In this document: positions 17,001 through 24,240 of the stretch, one piece after another
How the letters are laid out: the number at the start of each line of letters is the position of its first letter
Position numbering within the stretch: position 1 is the stretch's first letter
IMG/VR virus record: IMGVR_UViG_3300020187_000109
Location: 1-34,310 of that record
Length of the DNA: 34,310 bases
Source of the DNA: a virus
Direction: 5' to 3' (one strand)
Position numbers and translations under genes: made by a program
The notes under the pieces: model-generated
What the model saw: only the letters and a program-made list of their open reading frames with translations
The model's database searches: none
Told to the model about the DNA's origin: nothing

Positions 17001-20000
17001 AAGACTAAGATCAAGGGATGAAATTCCAGCAAGTTGTGCTTCTAATGCAGCAATTTCTGTGCTAAACTTAATAGCAACTTCTACATCAAAGTCCTCTTGT
17101 GCTCTTGCAATTGAATCTAAGCCAATATTAATAGACGAACTTTGATCCTGAGTTAACTCACCCTGCTGGGCACGACCAATGTCTGAAGCATTTGAAGCAG
17201 CTTCTTGAAGCGCAGTGCCTCCACCAAAGAAGTCTCCTACTTTAGCAAGTACTTCAACTACAGATTCTAATATTTTAGTATCAGGAGCTGCAAAACCTTT
17301 ACGATCACCGCCGATAACTTCAGCGCCGCGTGCAGCAAGTCGTTCCTTAGTTTCGTTTAAGATATCATTAGTGGTCAGAGTAGCAGCTACAACAGCTCGT
17401 TGCGCATCTAGTAATCTAGACTGGCCATTAAAACCTTTAACATTAACGTCTTTGAGTTCTAAATTAGCCTTACGAAGTTCTAATGAAGCATCGAGCAATC
17501 GTTTAAACTCATCTGAGGTAAACGCTACTGCTCTTAATTCACCTAGTGTTTCTTGTGGCGAGTCTATTTTCCCACCAATAGCATTAAGCTTATCAAGGTT
17601 GGGAATTTCAAAATCACCTAAGAGACCATCAAGGATTCCTTGTCTTTCACTCTTGGCTACGAATGCATCTACAAGTCCAAAGAAACTGGCTACTTGTAAT
17701 CCAGCATTATTTAGTTTTTCACCAAAGCTGTCTCCTACACCAAATAGGTAAACTCCAAGAGCGCCAACAGCGGTTGCTGCTGCAACTATGGCTGCGATAG
17801 TTAAAAATACAGGATGAACCAAAATAGCTGTTAATGCGGTTAAAATACCACCACTAACTAACGCGACTCCAGCAAGTATTTTAGCTGAGGCGGCAGCAAT
17901 GCCTGCGGTACCAAAGATACCAACAGCAAGTAAGCCAAACTCTAAGAATGGACCAATACTAGCTAATATACCGCCAGTCATTGAATCACCCGCATCTGAA
18001 GCAAATGCTCCAACGCCTGTTAGTAGTGCGGCTGCGCCAATACTACCAAACATAAGCTTTCGCATTAAGCCGCCTTTCCCGAAGGATCCGACTACGCTAG
18101 CTTTCATTCTAGCAAATGCAGAAGAAGCAACGGCACTAACAGTACCAATCTCAGCAGTTGTGCCTGCAAGACCTCCCGCTCCTAATAAGAGCCGAGAGAA
18201 GAGGCCACGGGTAGTAGCAATAACAGAGGCAAATAAGCCTTTAGTAAATGCTATTGTAGAAGCTACAAATGCCGTTATTTTAGCAAAGAGAACACCGGGT
18301 CCGCCTACTCCAAAGAAGAAGCTTTCGAGAGCACCTATGCCACCGAGGGTAAAGGCTACTCTTGCTCCTGCCAATACACTGCCAATTTTAGCAAGCAAAG
18401 CTGTAAGACCAGCAACAACAGAGGTTCCTGTTCCGTAGAGGAATGTACCAAGTGCTCCAAATCCTCCAACAGAGAATGATAGTTTAGCAGCGTACAACGG
18501 GGCTAACACTCTTGCGATAAGGGATTTAGCTGTGGCGACTAATGAAGAAACACCAGCTCGCCCAAACAGCGCAATATCCATAATACCGTTTTGTGCGGCT
18601 AGGGCTACCATTTGACCTTTAATAAAATTAAAGATGACAGTGGCGGTTGCCATTATCGCCTTGCCTCGACGATTACCTCCGAAAATCAAGAATGCCAGTA
18701 CTCCACCCGAAAAAAGACCAGCTAGCCCGAGTGTTAAGGTGTTTATTAAAGAAAAAACACCAGAGAGCGCAGGTCCAATAAGAGGAAGGCTACCTAAAAT
18801 ACCTCGAATAATACCGCTTCCAATAGAAGCCAGTGTAGAAAGTATAAGAGGAATTTGTTTAATAACACCCTCGGCAAACTTCTCTGCAATTATCCCTGCA
18901 TTGTTAGCAAATCCAGCTAGTACTGATTGGATGCTAGTACCAAAGGTAGAAAGGAAGGTATCTATGACTCCACGTAATTCACTACTAAATATAGTACTAA
19001 CAATACCGATAAACACACCAAAAGGTGCTAGTGCAGCTAGGAGGGCTATAGATATAGCTCCAGAAATAGCAGAACCAAAAGTGTCTGCTAAAATAGTTCC
19101 AAGAGGTATTAATAGTTGTTGAAGCCCTTTTAAGCCTAAAATTAAAGTATCGAAAACGCCAGATTTGCCTATATCACTAAACAACGCTTTAGCGCCTTTT
19201 GTAGAGCTTGACAATAGGTCAAATTCATTAGTTAGAGAGCGCAGTTTAATGGTTGCCTTGTCAGAGAAGTTACCTAACTCTTTTAAAGAAGTAGCCCCTG
19301 ATTGAATAGCAAAACCAAAGAGCCCAACGGCGCTAACTATAAAGCTAAGGGGTCCGAGGATTGAGGAAACTACTGCGCTAATGGCTATTCCAAATCCAAA
19401 CTTAACTGCGTTTTCAATATTTTTAAATTGATTAATAATGGCTTTAGCAAATTTACCTACGCGACTTTCTGCTCCAAACAATTTATTACTTAAAGAAACA
19501 ACTCCTTCAATAGTATCCGTCCACCAAGAATTACCTATAACTGCTATATAAATTTTTCGGAAGATTTCTATAATCTTTTCACCGAAAGAACGCACGTTAT
19601 TTAATGCTTCTTTAAGAGTTCCTTTTGAAAGTGAAACAATTGATTCGCCAGTTTTTCTAAAAGTTGATGCGACAGTTTTAAAAGCTTTTTCTAATTTTTT
19701 CGCAGCAGAGGGAAAGGCAGCTATTAACCTCTCAGTCAAACTCAAAGACCTAAACAATGAGGGAAATGCCTTTTCTGCAAGGTCGCTAATACTACTGCCT
19801 ACACTAGAGAAAACATTAACAATACTGCTCCCTAGTTTCTCAAATCCTGACTTATAATCACTAAGGGGGTCTCCAAATAATACATCTAGTACTGAGGTTA
19901 GACTTCGAAAAGTGCTAATTATACCGTCTACTATAGGTTTGAAACTAAAGGATTCAAAGGAATCTAGAATAGATTTAAACAACCCTTTTAAATCACCGCC

Positions 20001-21536
20001 TGTAACTCTAGTGCCTAACGCAAAAATGCTTACAAAGGCTTCTGAGAAGGCACGCGCCGCCTCACCACCAAAGCGAGCAAATATTCTAGAAAGCCCTGCA
20101 AATTGTAATGCAACAGTTTCAAAGAAAGGTTTGCGAATAATATCCCCGATAAGTCCTAGTGCGTTTGAAAGCCCGGTAAGAGTAGCGGCTATAAGTTGAG
20201 GAAGAATTCCAAGAACTCCTCCTACTTCTTCACCAAATCTTCTAAACTCTATACTTGCTCTTCTAATGCTGAATTCAACACCTACGAAACTACGAGCAAC
20301 ACTACGAGAAAAGATAACACCAAACCTACTAAATGCGGAAGTAGTGTCTGCGATCCTTGCCTGTAAACCGGCTAATGCGTCAAATACGCCAAAAGAAATG
20401 CTTCTAGCAAATCTTTCAAACGGCCCAATACGGAGACTTCTTGCAAGCAGGTCTACATTAAGCGCTGCTATTTCAAGAAGGTCACCAAACCGTACTAAAG
20501 GTATTGCTATTCTACTAACAATTACTGCAGCAGCTTTCAAGTTTTCTGTAAAAGCCTTAAAGGCTAATATAACATCTGTAGGTAATGCTCTTTCTAAAAT
20601 TGATTTACCTAAGAAAACAAAGGCAGCAGCTAGATTATTTACTTCTTGGAATATTCTACTAAATTCTGCACTTACACTACTAAGACTTTTTGCAGTGTTA
20701 GCAACATTACCGCCAATACCTTCGGCAGCAGCATTAAAGCTTCTACCTAGGTTAAGCATCCCAGAAGAAAGTCTGCGTGTAACGTTTAATGTTTTGTCTA
20801 TTTCATTTACAATACGACCTACGCCAGTCCCCAGTACCTGTGTTGCCTGAGCAAAAGTTACAGGTATAAGTGCGAATTCTTTGTCAATAGATTCAGTCTG
20901 GCTGGATAAAGCGCTTACAACAGCCTCTGCGGTTAGCTTGCCTTCATTGGCAAACGCACGGAGTTGCCCAATAGTAATGCCCATCCCTCTAGCAATTGCT
21001 TGCGCTACGGCTGGGGTCTGTTCCATTACGGAGTTTAATTCTTGTCCTCGTAGTGCTCCAGCAGCAAGACCCTGACCCAACTGTACGATAGCAGAGTTAG
21101 CGGATTCGGCTGAAGAACCAGAAATGGTAATTGCTTGAGAGATAGAACGAGTTACTTTAATTACTTCTGCTTGTTCTATTCCTAAGACTTTTGTTGCTCT
21201 TGCAATACGAGAATAAAGGTCAGCAATGCCTTCTTGGTTTGATCGGGTCTCTAGTGCAATAGCGTTTAGCTTTTTAAATGCTGCAGCTTGATTTTCTATT
21301 CCATCGGTGGCGAGTGCGATACGCGCTTCTAATCGTCGGTAGGAGTCGGTTACGTTTGTGATAGCTCTCGCAGAACCAATGGCCGCAAATGCTGCTGTAG
21401 CTCCAACCGCTAGGCGCTGGAGGGTCTTAGTGGCATTTTGGGTAGTGGTACTAATCTTGTCTACAGATCGGTTTAGTTTCCGGAGGTCTGCTTGAGCTTG
21501 TAGACTGTTCGATTTAACTTCTAACTCGATACTCAT
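13998..21536 (-). CDS. Tape measure protein (2512 residues)
   Basis: The tape measure sets tail length and is ejected at infection. Residues about 1-250 match the phage tape-measure N-terminal domain, with SYRRLEARIALATDG, the LYSRIARATKVLG helix, GQGLAAGALRGQELNSVMEQ and FANEGKLTAEAV. Residues about 690-1280 are largely hydrophobic and Gly/Ala-rich, with many potential membrane-spanning stretches. Residues about 1692-2079 hold around five tandem repeats of 76-77 residues. The C-terminus, with FATGGPVRGAGTSTSDSI, LSNGEYVINAKAT and a closing amphipathic segment, is typical. At roughly 1.5 angstrom per residue it would predict a tail of about 370 nm, an inference from lambda-type scaling. AAGGAG lies 7 nt upstream. 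No lysozyme or peptidase motif was seen. Confidence 0.93.
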   Translation of the reverse strand: MSIELEVKSNSLQAQADLRKLNRSVDKISTTTQNATKTLQRLAVGATAAFAAIGSARAITNVTDSYRRLEARIALATDGIENQAAAFKKLNAIALETRSNQEGIADLYSRIARATKVLGIEQAEVIKVTRSISQAITISGSSAESANSAIVQLGQGLAAGALRGQELNSVMEQTPAVAQAIARGMGITIGQLRAFANEGKLTAEAVVSALSSQTESIDKEFALIPVTFAQATQVLGTGVGRIVNEIDKTLNVTRRLSSGMLNLGRSFNAAAEGIGGNVANTAKSLSSVSAEFSRIFQEVNNLAAAFVFLGKSILERALPTDVILAFKAFTENLKAAAVIVSRIAIPLVRFGDLLEIAALNVDLLARSLRIGPFERFARSISFGVFDALAGLQARIADTTSAFSRFGVIFSRSVARSFVGVEFSIRRASIEFRRFGEEVGGVLGILPQLIAATLTGLSNALGLIGDIIRKPFFETVALQFAGLSRIFARFGGEAARAFSEAFVSIFALGTRVTGGDLKGLFKSILDSFESFSFKPIVDGIISTFRSLTSVLDVLFGDPLSDYKSGFEKLGSSIVNVFSSVGSSISDLAEKAFPSLFRSLSLTERLIAAFPSAAKKLEKAFKTVASTFRKTGESIVSLSKGTLKEALNNVRSFGEKIIEIFRKIYIAVIGNSWWTDTIEGVVSLSNKLFGAESRVGKFAKAIINQFKNIENAVKFGFGIAISAVVSSILGPLSFIVSAVGLFGFAIQSGATSLKELGNFSDKATIKLRSLTNEFDLLSSSTKGAKALFSDIGKSGVFDTLILGLKGLQQLLIPLGTILADTFGSAISGAISIALLAALAPFGVFIGIVSTIFSSELRGVIDTFLSTFGTSIQSVLAGFANNAGIIAEKFAEGVIKQIPLILSTLASIGSGIIRGILGSLPLIGPALSGVFSLINTLTLGLAGLFSGGVLAFLIFGGNRRGKAIMATATVIFNFIKGQMVALAAQNGIMDIALFGRAGVSSLVATAKSLIARVLAPLYAAKLSFSVGGFGALGTFLYGTGTSVVAGLTALLAKIGSVLAGARVAFTLGGIGALESFFFGVGGPGVLFAKITAFVASTIAFTKGLFASVIATTRGLFSRLLLGAGGLAGTTAEIGTVSAVASSAFARMKASVVGSFGKGGLMRKLMFGSIGAAALLTGVGAFASDAGDSMTGGILASIGPFLEFGLLAVGIFGTAGIAAASAKILAGVALVSGGILTALTAILVHPVFLTIAAIVAAATAVGALGVYLFGVGDSFGEKLNNAGLQVASFFGLVDAFVAKSERQGILDGLLGDFEIPNLDKLNAIGGKIDSPQETLGELRAVAFTSDEFKRLLDASLELRKANLELKDVNVKGFNGQSRLLDAQRAVVAATLTTNDILNETKERLAARGAEVIGGDRKGFAAPDTKILESVVEVLAKVGDFFGGGTALQEAASNASDIGRAQQGELTQDQSSSINIGLDSIARAQEDFDVEVAIKFSTEIAALEAQLAGISSLDLSLDDQAIETQQITDDLQKAISDGISNVNYKVFLKEAGEAFKEVGLSFSGLELSLISPTDREEIRALATTYNDAVEELGNSTNSTLEGNAQALAAARRALLTGVGTSFDKLQKVLGEIDSEISGAQFANIDVSSIEAIETLYEEIEVTKTKITALNGKELDTEKELRAENEGRKDEIQAILDKTRGLAGVIDAAGLSQKALLGLTAEQTVALAESEDKVRSINKTIADIGPVTNENAETYQIELEKLRAQNKVKRELLDNSRGIAQVLVDTGIAQSNLNGFTLAQVAEATKYKDRISEIKENITELGPANEATLPALIEQNRLLQIEEDKLKVITDSRRSIASLIRDAGINQATLNNLNGVGITSILEQRQALADAELILTRLGPLTADNAEEYAKQSKNIQIIKLGLEDSFKAARSYSEVLSNAGVSQQAITFLTDEQTQALTASQAAIEASERALKNLGSESTVNLDTYRQQLAVLKAQREEQEALLRGTRGIAQTIKDSGLNQAEFTRLTNEQLLAVLESQQATDDIAKSISNLGPLTAETLEAYKEQTRELYDQKAATDALIRSTRNISEVVGDLRNIGINLDLVEFSKQTKEVQAQLLQLQESAQNQALIIANPNSSEAEILAASRAQAELNKQVDNFNELMATSAAASETFRDSFSSAFSDVLRGTESLGDAFKSFIGDLASSVVDAGIANFTDTLFGKTDTDGGLDDKFGSVIGGFGGAIGGAAPNGTEAAPLTVRLVSGAKDALSGLLGGSDKKDDLGSGIADKAAALVGGKDPASAAAEGLTKLTESTTQANGGILGWASNLVQQIASFLGFNVATTTAASANTSAAIATTATTAAVTTLATSATAAAIALQAAAAAASADAAAGIFGFATGGPVRGAGTSTSDSIPAYLSNGEYVINAKATKANKPILDAINSNRDIRKFATGGPVNIKAGEAMAREASSNRRAAGATTNNANITFQVTGDVTEATRRSVREMSQEITTTVQAGFQERGVLNG
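15300..16460 (-). repeat. Five tandem 76-residue repeats in the tape measure
   Basis: Each unit begins with an Arg-Gly/Ser-Ile-Ala-like helix (RGIAQVLVDTGIAQ, RRSIASLIRDAGINQ, RSYSEVLSNAGVSQQ, RGIAQTIKDSGLNQ), continues with LTxEQxxAL, then LGPxTxENxExY, and ends in a charged helix. The first unit starts with RGLAGVIDAAGLSQ and a partial sixth begins RNISEVVGDL. DNA identity between units is low, so the duplication is old. Confidence 0.8.
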
Positions 21537-21599
21537 AGTTAGCTCTCCTTATTATACCTTTGTAGGTAGTTCATATTAATCCTTGTATTTGCTTAAATT

Positions 21600-21653
21600 A
21601 AAAAACCCCCGATGGATCGGCTACCAATTCTAGGTAGAAGACACCATCGAGGG
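21600..21653 (-). terminator. Intrinsic terminator between gp10-like and tape measure genes
   Basis: The minus-strand RNA forms a 10-bp stem, CCCUCGAUGG (21653-21644) with CCAUCGGGGG (21615-21606), with one G.U pair. An inner stem CUACC/GGUAG lies in the loop, and a run of six U residues follows immediately. This is a clear Rho-independent structure, placed 8 nt after the gp10-like stop and about 64 nt before the tape measure start. It would reduce transcription of the distal tail genes relative to capsid and tube genes. Confidence 0.85.
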
Positions 21654-21660
21654 CGGGGAA

Positions 21661-22050
21661 TTATTTAACTGTTACAACAGCGCCTTTAGGGCTGAAGAAA
21701 CGTGATACGGTTTTCTCGATAAATCGAGCAGGGGCTTGTTGTGAATTTCCCATATTTAGGTCGGTGATATAGGGAACACCGTTAGACAAATACAAAGTGT
21801 CAAATTTAGTGGAACTCGGGGGAGGTAACAACCCCACAGAACCATTACCTTGTGAGAAAGTATTTGCAAAAGCAGATAGATTCCACGAGGATCTAGCTCG
21901 CCCGGTTTTCACCGGGGTTGCCAGTTGTAATGCTGCATATGCTTGAAAAGATGAGATACGCAAGGCAAGATTTACTTCTTTCATTAGTTCAGCTTCTAAA
22001 CGCTTGAACTCTTTGCTTACATTGTTTACTCGAATACTTATCCTTGCCAT
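21661..22050 (-). CDS. HK97 gp10-like tail completion / minor tail protein
   Basis: This 129-residue protein has the gp10-like pattern: an N-terminal basic helix region, a TPVKTGRARSSWN motif (about residues 45-57) that matches 'TPvdTGrlrnSw', a mid-protein PYITDLNMGNSQQAPARF segment matching the 'Y...lE.G....AP.gf' block, and a final helix and strand. Proteins of this class usually act at the head-tail joint, but their genes normally lie before the tail terminator. Here it sits after the chaperones and directly before the terminator and tape measure. It could have been relocated or work as a minor tail protein. AAAGGAG precedes the ATG. Confidence 0.7.
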   Translation of the reverse strand: MARISIRVNNVSKEFKRLEAELMKEVNLALRISSFQAYAALQLATPVKTGRARSSWNLSAFANTFSQGNGSVGLLPPPSSTKFDTLYLSNGVPYITDLNMGNSQQAPARFIEKTVSRFFSPKGAVVTVK

Positions 22051-22051
22051 C

Positions 22052-22390
22052 TTATTCTCCTTTCTTTTCTTCTAGTGCTGTTTCTAACATCGCTCCAAAT
22101 ACAGAGGTTTTCAAAGACCGGTTTATAACTTCTTCGTCTGGTCTTTCTTCTTCCCATTTGTGCATCTGAGCTAAGCTAGAAAATATCTGATGAGGTTTTG
22201 CTTTTGTGTTTCCACTTGAAGAAATAATCATTGCGGCTCTATGGTCATCGCGCCAACCTACAGGTCTGGCTTCAAAATACTTGGCCCACATTAATAGTTC
22301 TTCTTGTGGCATTTCAGCCTCTAACTGATACATTGGCATCTGAAGATTGAAAGCTAGTTCAAACATCCACATGTCAGCATCTGTTATACG
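22052..22390 (-). CDS. T domain of tail chaperone, made by -1 frameshift
   Basis: This frame is open from the slip site at 22390 to a stop at 22052, adding 112 residues to the first 99 of the G-like protein, for a 211-residue GT-like fusion. The added part contains EEELLMWAKYFEARPVGW-like sequence (here QEELLMWAKYFEARPVGW) followed by RDDHRAAMI. This is the motif of phage tail chaperone T domains, in which a Trp and aromatic helix is followed by an Arg-Asp pair and Arg-Ala-Ala. A free start at ATG 22372 exists but has no ribosome binding site, which supports the frameshift route. The stop is one nucleotide before the next gene. Confidence 0.8.
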   Translation of the reverse strand, partial: RITDADMWMFELAFNLQMPMYQLEAEMPQEELLMWAKYFEARPVGWRDDHRAAMIISSSGNTKAKPHQIFSSLAQMHKWEEERPDEEVINRSLKTSVFGAMLETALEEKKGE

Positions 22391-22686
22391 TTTCCCTCTT
22401 TTTCAGCAGGGGCGATACCCATAACTTTTTCAGACAGAGAGGTCAATTCAGAAATAGGGAAGCCTTCGAACTCTTCGTCCGTTAAGTCTTCTGCTCCAAC
22501 AACGGACCTACGCATTACAAAGCGCAGAATTTCTAATTGGTCTTGGTCTTCTTCTTCACGAGCTTGAATTTCTTTGGTCTTGGCTTCAATAGCTTTAACA
22601 TCACCTACTGTGAGTTTCTTGACTTCTACTTCGCCATCCATGAATGGTACTTTTGAGGTGTGTACCTTGCCTACGAATTGTTTCAT
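22384..22686 (-). CDS. Tail assembly chaperone (lambda gpG-like)
   Basis: This 100-residue protein of the lambda G class binds the tape measure and recruits tube subunits. It has a short beta N-terminus (KVPFMDGEVEVKKLTVGDV), then charged helices (KAIEAKTKEIQAREEEDQ) and a C-terminus rich in small and acidic residues. It lies two genes before the tape measure, as in lambda. Two codons before the TAA stop is GGGAAAC, a canonical -1 slippery heptamer, so a minority of ribosomes should continue into the next frame to give a GT-type fusion. AAAGGA precedes the ATG. Confidence 0.82.
   Translation of the reverse strand: MKQFVGKVHTSKVPFMDGEVEVKKLTVGDVKAIEAKTKEIQAREEEDQDQLEILRFVMRRSVVGAEDLTDEEFEGFPISELTSLSEKVMGIAPAEKEGNV
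22390..22396 (-). promoter_or_regulatory. Programmed -1 ribosomal frameshift site GGGAAAC
   Basis: The minus strand reads G GGA AAC in the zero frame, an X-XXY-YYZ heptamer close to the lambda G/T site GGGAAAG. It is followed one codon later by the zero-frame TAA. Slipping back one base puts the ribosome in the frame that encodes the T domain, starting with Arg-Ile-Thr-Asp-Ala-Asp-Met. No strong downstream pseudoknot is evident, and lambda does not need one. Confidence 0.85.
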
Positions 22687-22919
22687 TATTGTGTATCCTT
22701 TTTATCAAATAAGTGTTCGTTGTGGGCACTAAACTCGTCAAGGAGCTTGTGCATTTTGTTTAGAACGCTAAGCGTTTCAAAAATTTCCATTCGTTTTTCT
22801 TCGTTACCTTCAAAGTCTTCAAATCGGTCGAAAGTCTTTCGCAAGCTGAAGTCGATATCTTTGTGCATATTGCGAATGGTAGCTTGAAGCACAAATGCTT
22901 TATCAAATGGTTTATTCAT
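22686..22919 (-). CDS. Small charged protein between tail tube and chaperone genes
   Basis: This is a 77-residue, strongly helical and charged protein that I do not recognise. It contains aromatic and acidic repeats (FSLRKTFDRFEDFEGNEEKR) followed by a leucine-rich helix (IFETLSVLNKMHKLLDEF). Its stop overlaps the next gene's start as TAATG, so it is translated with the chaperone gene. The ribosome binding site is weak (GAGAT). Position suggests a tail assembly factor. Its frame is clean and its codon use is like that of its neighbours. Confidence 0.6.
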   Translation of the reverse strand: MNKPFDKAFVLQATIRNMHKDIDFSLRKTFDRFEDFEGNEEKRMEIFETLSVLNKMHKLLDEFSAHNEHLFDKKDTQ

Positions 22920-22947
22920 TATATTTATCTCGTCTATAGAAGGGTCA

Positions 22948-22965
22948 GAGGCCCCGAAGAGCCTC
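22948..22965 (-). promoter_or_regulatory. UUCG-capped hairpin after the tail tube genes
   Basis: The minus-strand RNA folds GAGGCUC-UUCG-GGGCCUC, a 7-bp stem with one G.U pair and the very stable C(UUCG)G tetraloop. An outer GGG/CCC can extend it. It sits 14 nt after the stop of the second tube gene. No U-run follows (only UUCUAU), so it is more likely an mRNA 3'-end stabiliser or processing element that keeps tube mRNA abundant than a full terminator. Confidence 0.55.
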
Positions 22966-22979
22966 GCCCAATGTGCTAC

Positions 22980-23582
22980 TTAAGCAGGTGCTAAGTAACC
23001 CGTAACTACGCCAGCTCTCAAAGAGAGGGGTCCACGGAAATCGCCATCTACCGTCAAAGAGATAGTGGCTTGGATTGCATCGGTTAAGTTAGTTGAAATC
23101 TCAAAAGAAGCAATGCTTCCCAAGAAGTAGAAGTCAGAGAACTCATCCGTACGCTTGTTTCGTGCTACACCAAGGGTAGTAGTACTTGGCGTGGCATCTG
23201 CGAGACGTACGCGGAAAGCAAGTTTAGTACCGGCTTTACGTAATGCGTCTAATGCAGCGTGCTTGCTAGCAACGTAGTTAAGAGTGAATTCCAAAGTCGG
23301 AGCGTCTGATTGACCAGCAACCTGTGAAGAGGTTGATTGACCATAAACAGGAACGTTTACGACATTAGCAGGAGTACCTACTGATGGGAATTCGCGAACA
23401 TCGCCGACAGCCAAAGGAGCTACAGTAGCCAGTGTTTCGACTGCAACATCAGTGGTAGGAAAGGTGTTACTGGTGAACAGTGCTGCAACAGCTGCATCGG
23501 TTGATGCTGAGGTGAGAGCGCCTGCATTAGCATATGCTAGTGAGGTAAATTTACCAGCAGAAATTTTTGTTAAGTGTGCCAT
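22980..23582 (-). CDS. Major tail (tube) protein, paralogue 2
   Basis: This 200-residue protein is a tandem paralogue of the preceding tail tube gene. It starts 18 nt after that gene's stop, with TAGGAG 7 nt before the ATG. The opening (LTKISAGKFTSLAY), the identical central block, and SDFYFLGSIASFEISTNL all align with copy 1. It differs at residues about 15-60 and in a C-terminus that ends in GVVTGYLAPA. Near-identity at the DNA level over about 85 bp in the middle, against divergence elsewhere, suggests recent gene conversion or selection on the subunit interface. A UUCG hairpin follows the stop. Both copies appear intact. Confidence 0.82.
   Translation of the reverse strand: MAHLTKISAGKFTSLAYANAGALTSASTDAAVAALFTSNTFPTTDVAVETLATVAPLAVGDVREFPSVGTPANVVNVPVYGQSTSSQVAGQSDAPTLEFTLNYVASKHAALDALRKAGTKLAFRVRLADATPSTTTLGVARNKRTDEFSDFYFLGSIASFEISTNLTDAIQATISLTVDGDFRGPLSLRAGVVTGYLAPA
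23301..23384 (-). repeat. Conserved block of tail tube gene 2
   Basis: This stretch is nearly identical to 23924-24010 in the paralogous tube gene and encodes the FPSVGTPANVVNVPVYGQST part and its neighbours. Surrounding sequence is far more diverged. Confidence 0.75.
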
Positions 23583-23600
23583 TTAAGACTCCTAATTTAT

Positions 23601-24221
23601 TTAAACGTAAACTTCACCTGTTCCTGTTCCGGTGAAGGAAGCAGGTCCAACGAAATCACCTTCTACTGTCAAAGAGATAGTAGCTTGGATTGCATCAGTC
23701 AGGTTAGTTGTGATTTCGAAAGAGGCAATAGTGCCGAAAAAGTAGAAGTCAGAAAACTCATCATTAACAAAAGCTGTAGGTACGCCAAGGTTAGGCGCGC
23801 TAGCTGCTAATAAAGTAGAGGAATCAGTCATACGTACTCTGAATAACAAACGCGTACCCGCTTTCCGCAAGGCATCCAATGAAGCGTGTTCGCTGGCAAC
23901 GTAGTTAAGTGAAAATTCAAGGCTTGGAGCATCTGATTGCCCGGCTACCTGTGAAGAGGTTGATTGGCCATAAACAGGAACGTTTACGACGTTAGCAGGA
24001 GTACCTACCGAGGGAAATTCTCGTACATTTCCTACGTGCTTTACGCCTGCTTCTAAGGCTTCACGGATTGGAGCCGCTGCAGTAGATAGTGTTACTAATT
24101 TTTGATTAGAGTCAGTGACCATTAGGTCACTAACGTCAGCTAGGGCGGTTGCCGTGCTGGTACTAGGAATAAAGTCTAAGGAGGTAAATTTACCTGCTGA
24201 GATTTTGGATAATTGAGTCAT
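23601..24221 (-). CDS. Major tail (tube) protein, paralogue 1
   Basis: This is a 206-residue beta-rich tail tube subunit. It shares with the next gene the N-terminal LSKISAGKFTSL-type opening, a central block (VREFPSVGTPANVVNVPVYG, then QSTSSQVAGQSDAP) that is residue-for-residue identical, and the C-terminal SFEITTNLTDAIQATISLTV tube strands. CGGAGA precedes the ATG. It follows the tail terminator and precedes the chaperones, as expected for the tube. The variable parts are residues about 14-60 and the C-terminus, where this copy ends in a Gly/Thr-rich GTGTGEVYV. Either copy could be the main tube subunit. The other might form a subset of rings or an outer decoration. Confidence 0.82.
   Translation of the reverse strand: MTQLSKISAGKFTSLDFIPSTSTATALADVSDLMVTDSNQKLVTLSTAAAPIREALEAGVKHVGNVREFPSVGTPANVVNVPVYGQSTSSQVAGQSDAPSLEFSLNYVASEHASLDALRKAGTRLLFRVRMTDSSTLLAASAPNLGVPTAFVNDEFSDFYFFGTIASFEITTNLTDAIQATISLTVEGDFVGPASFTGTGTGEVYV
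23924..24010 (-). repeat. Conserved block of tail tube gene 1
   Basis: Partner of 23301-23384. A patch of high identity inside otherwise diverged paralogues points to gene conversion or strong constraint on the encoded loop. Confidence 0.75.
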
Positions 24222-24240
24222 TGATATTCTCCGATCAATA

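Noticed and set aside
14119-20850. Many plus-strand ORFs of 60-220 codons opposite the tape measure and, likewise, opposite the tail tip gene
   Set aside because: They are Pro/Ser/Ala-rich antisense shadows with no ribosome binding sites or recognisable domains.
21551-21579. TTAATA-17 bp-TATAAT promoter before the tape measure (minus strand)
   Set aside because: The -10 element touches the Shine-Dalgarno site, so RNA would start inside or after it and leave no usable leader. It is probably an AT-rich coincidence.
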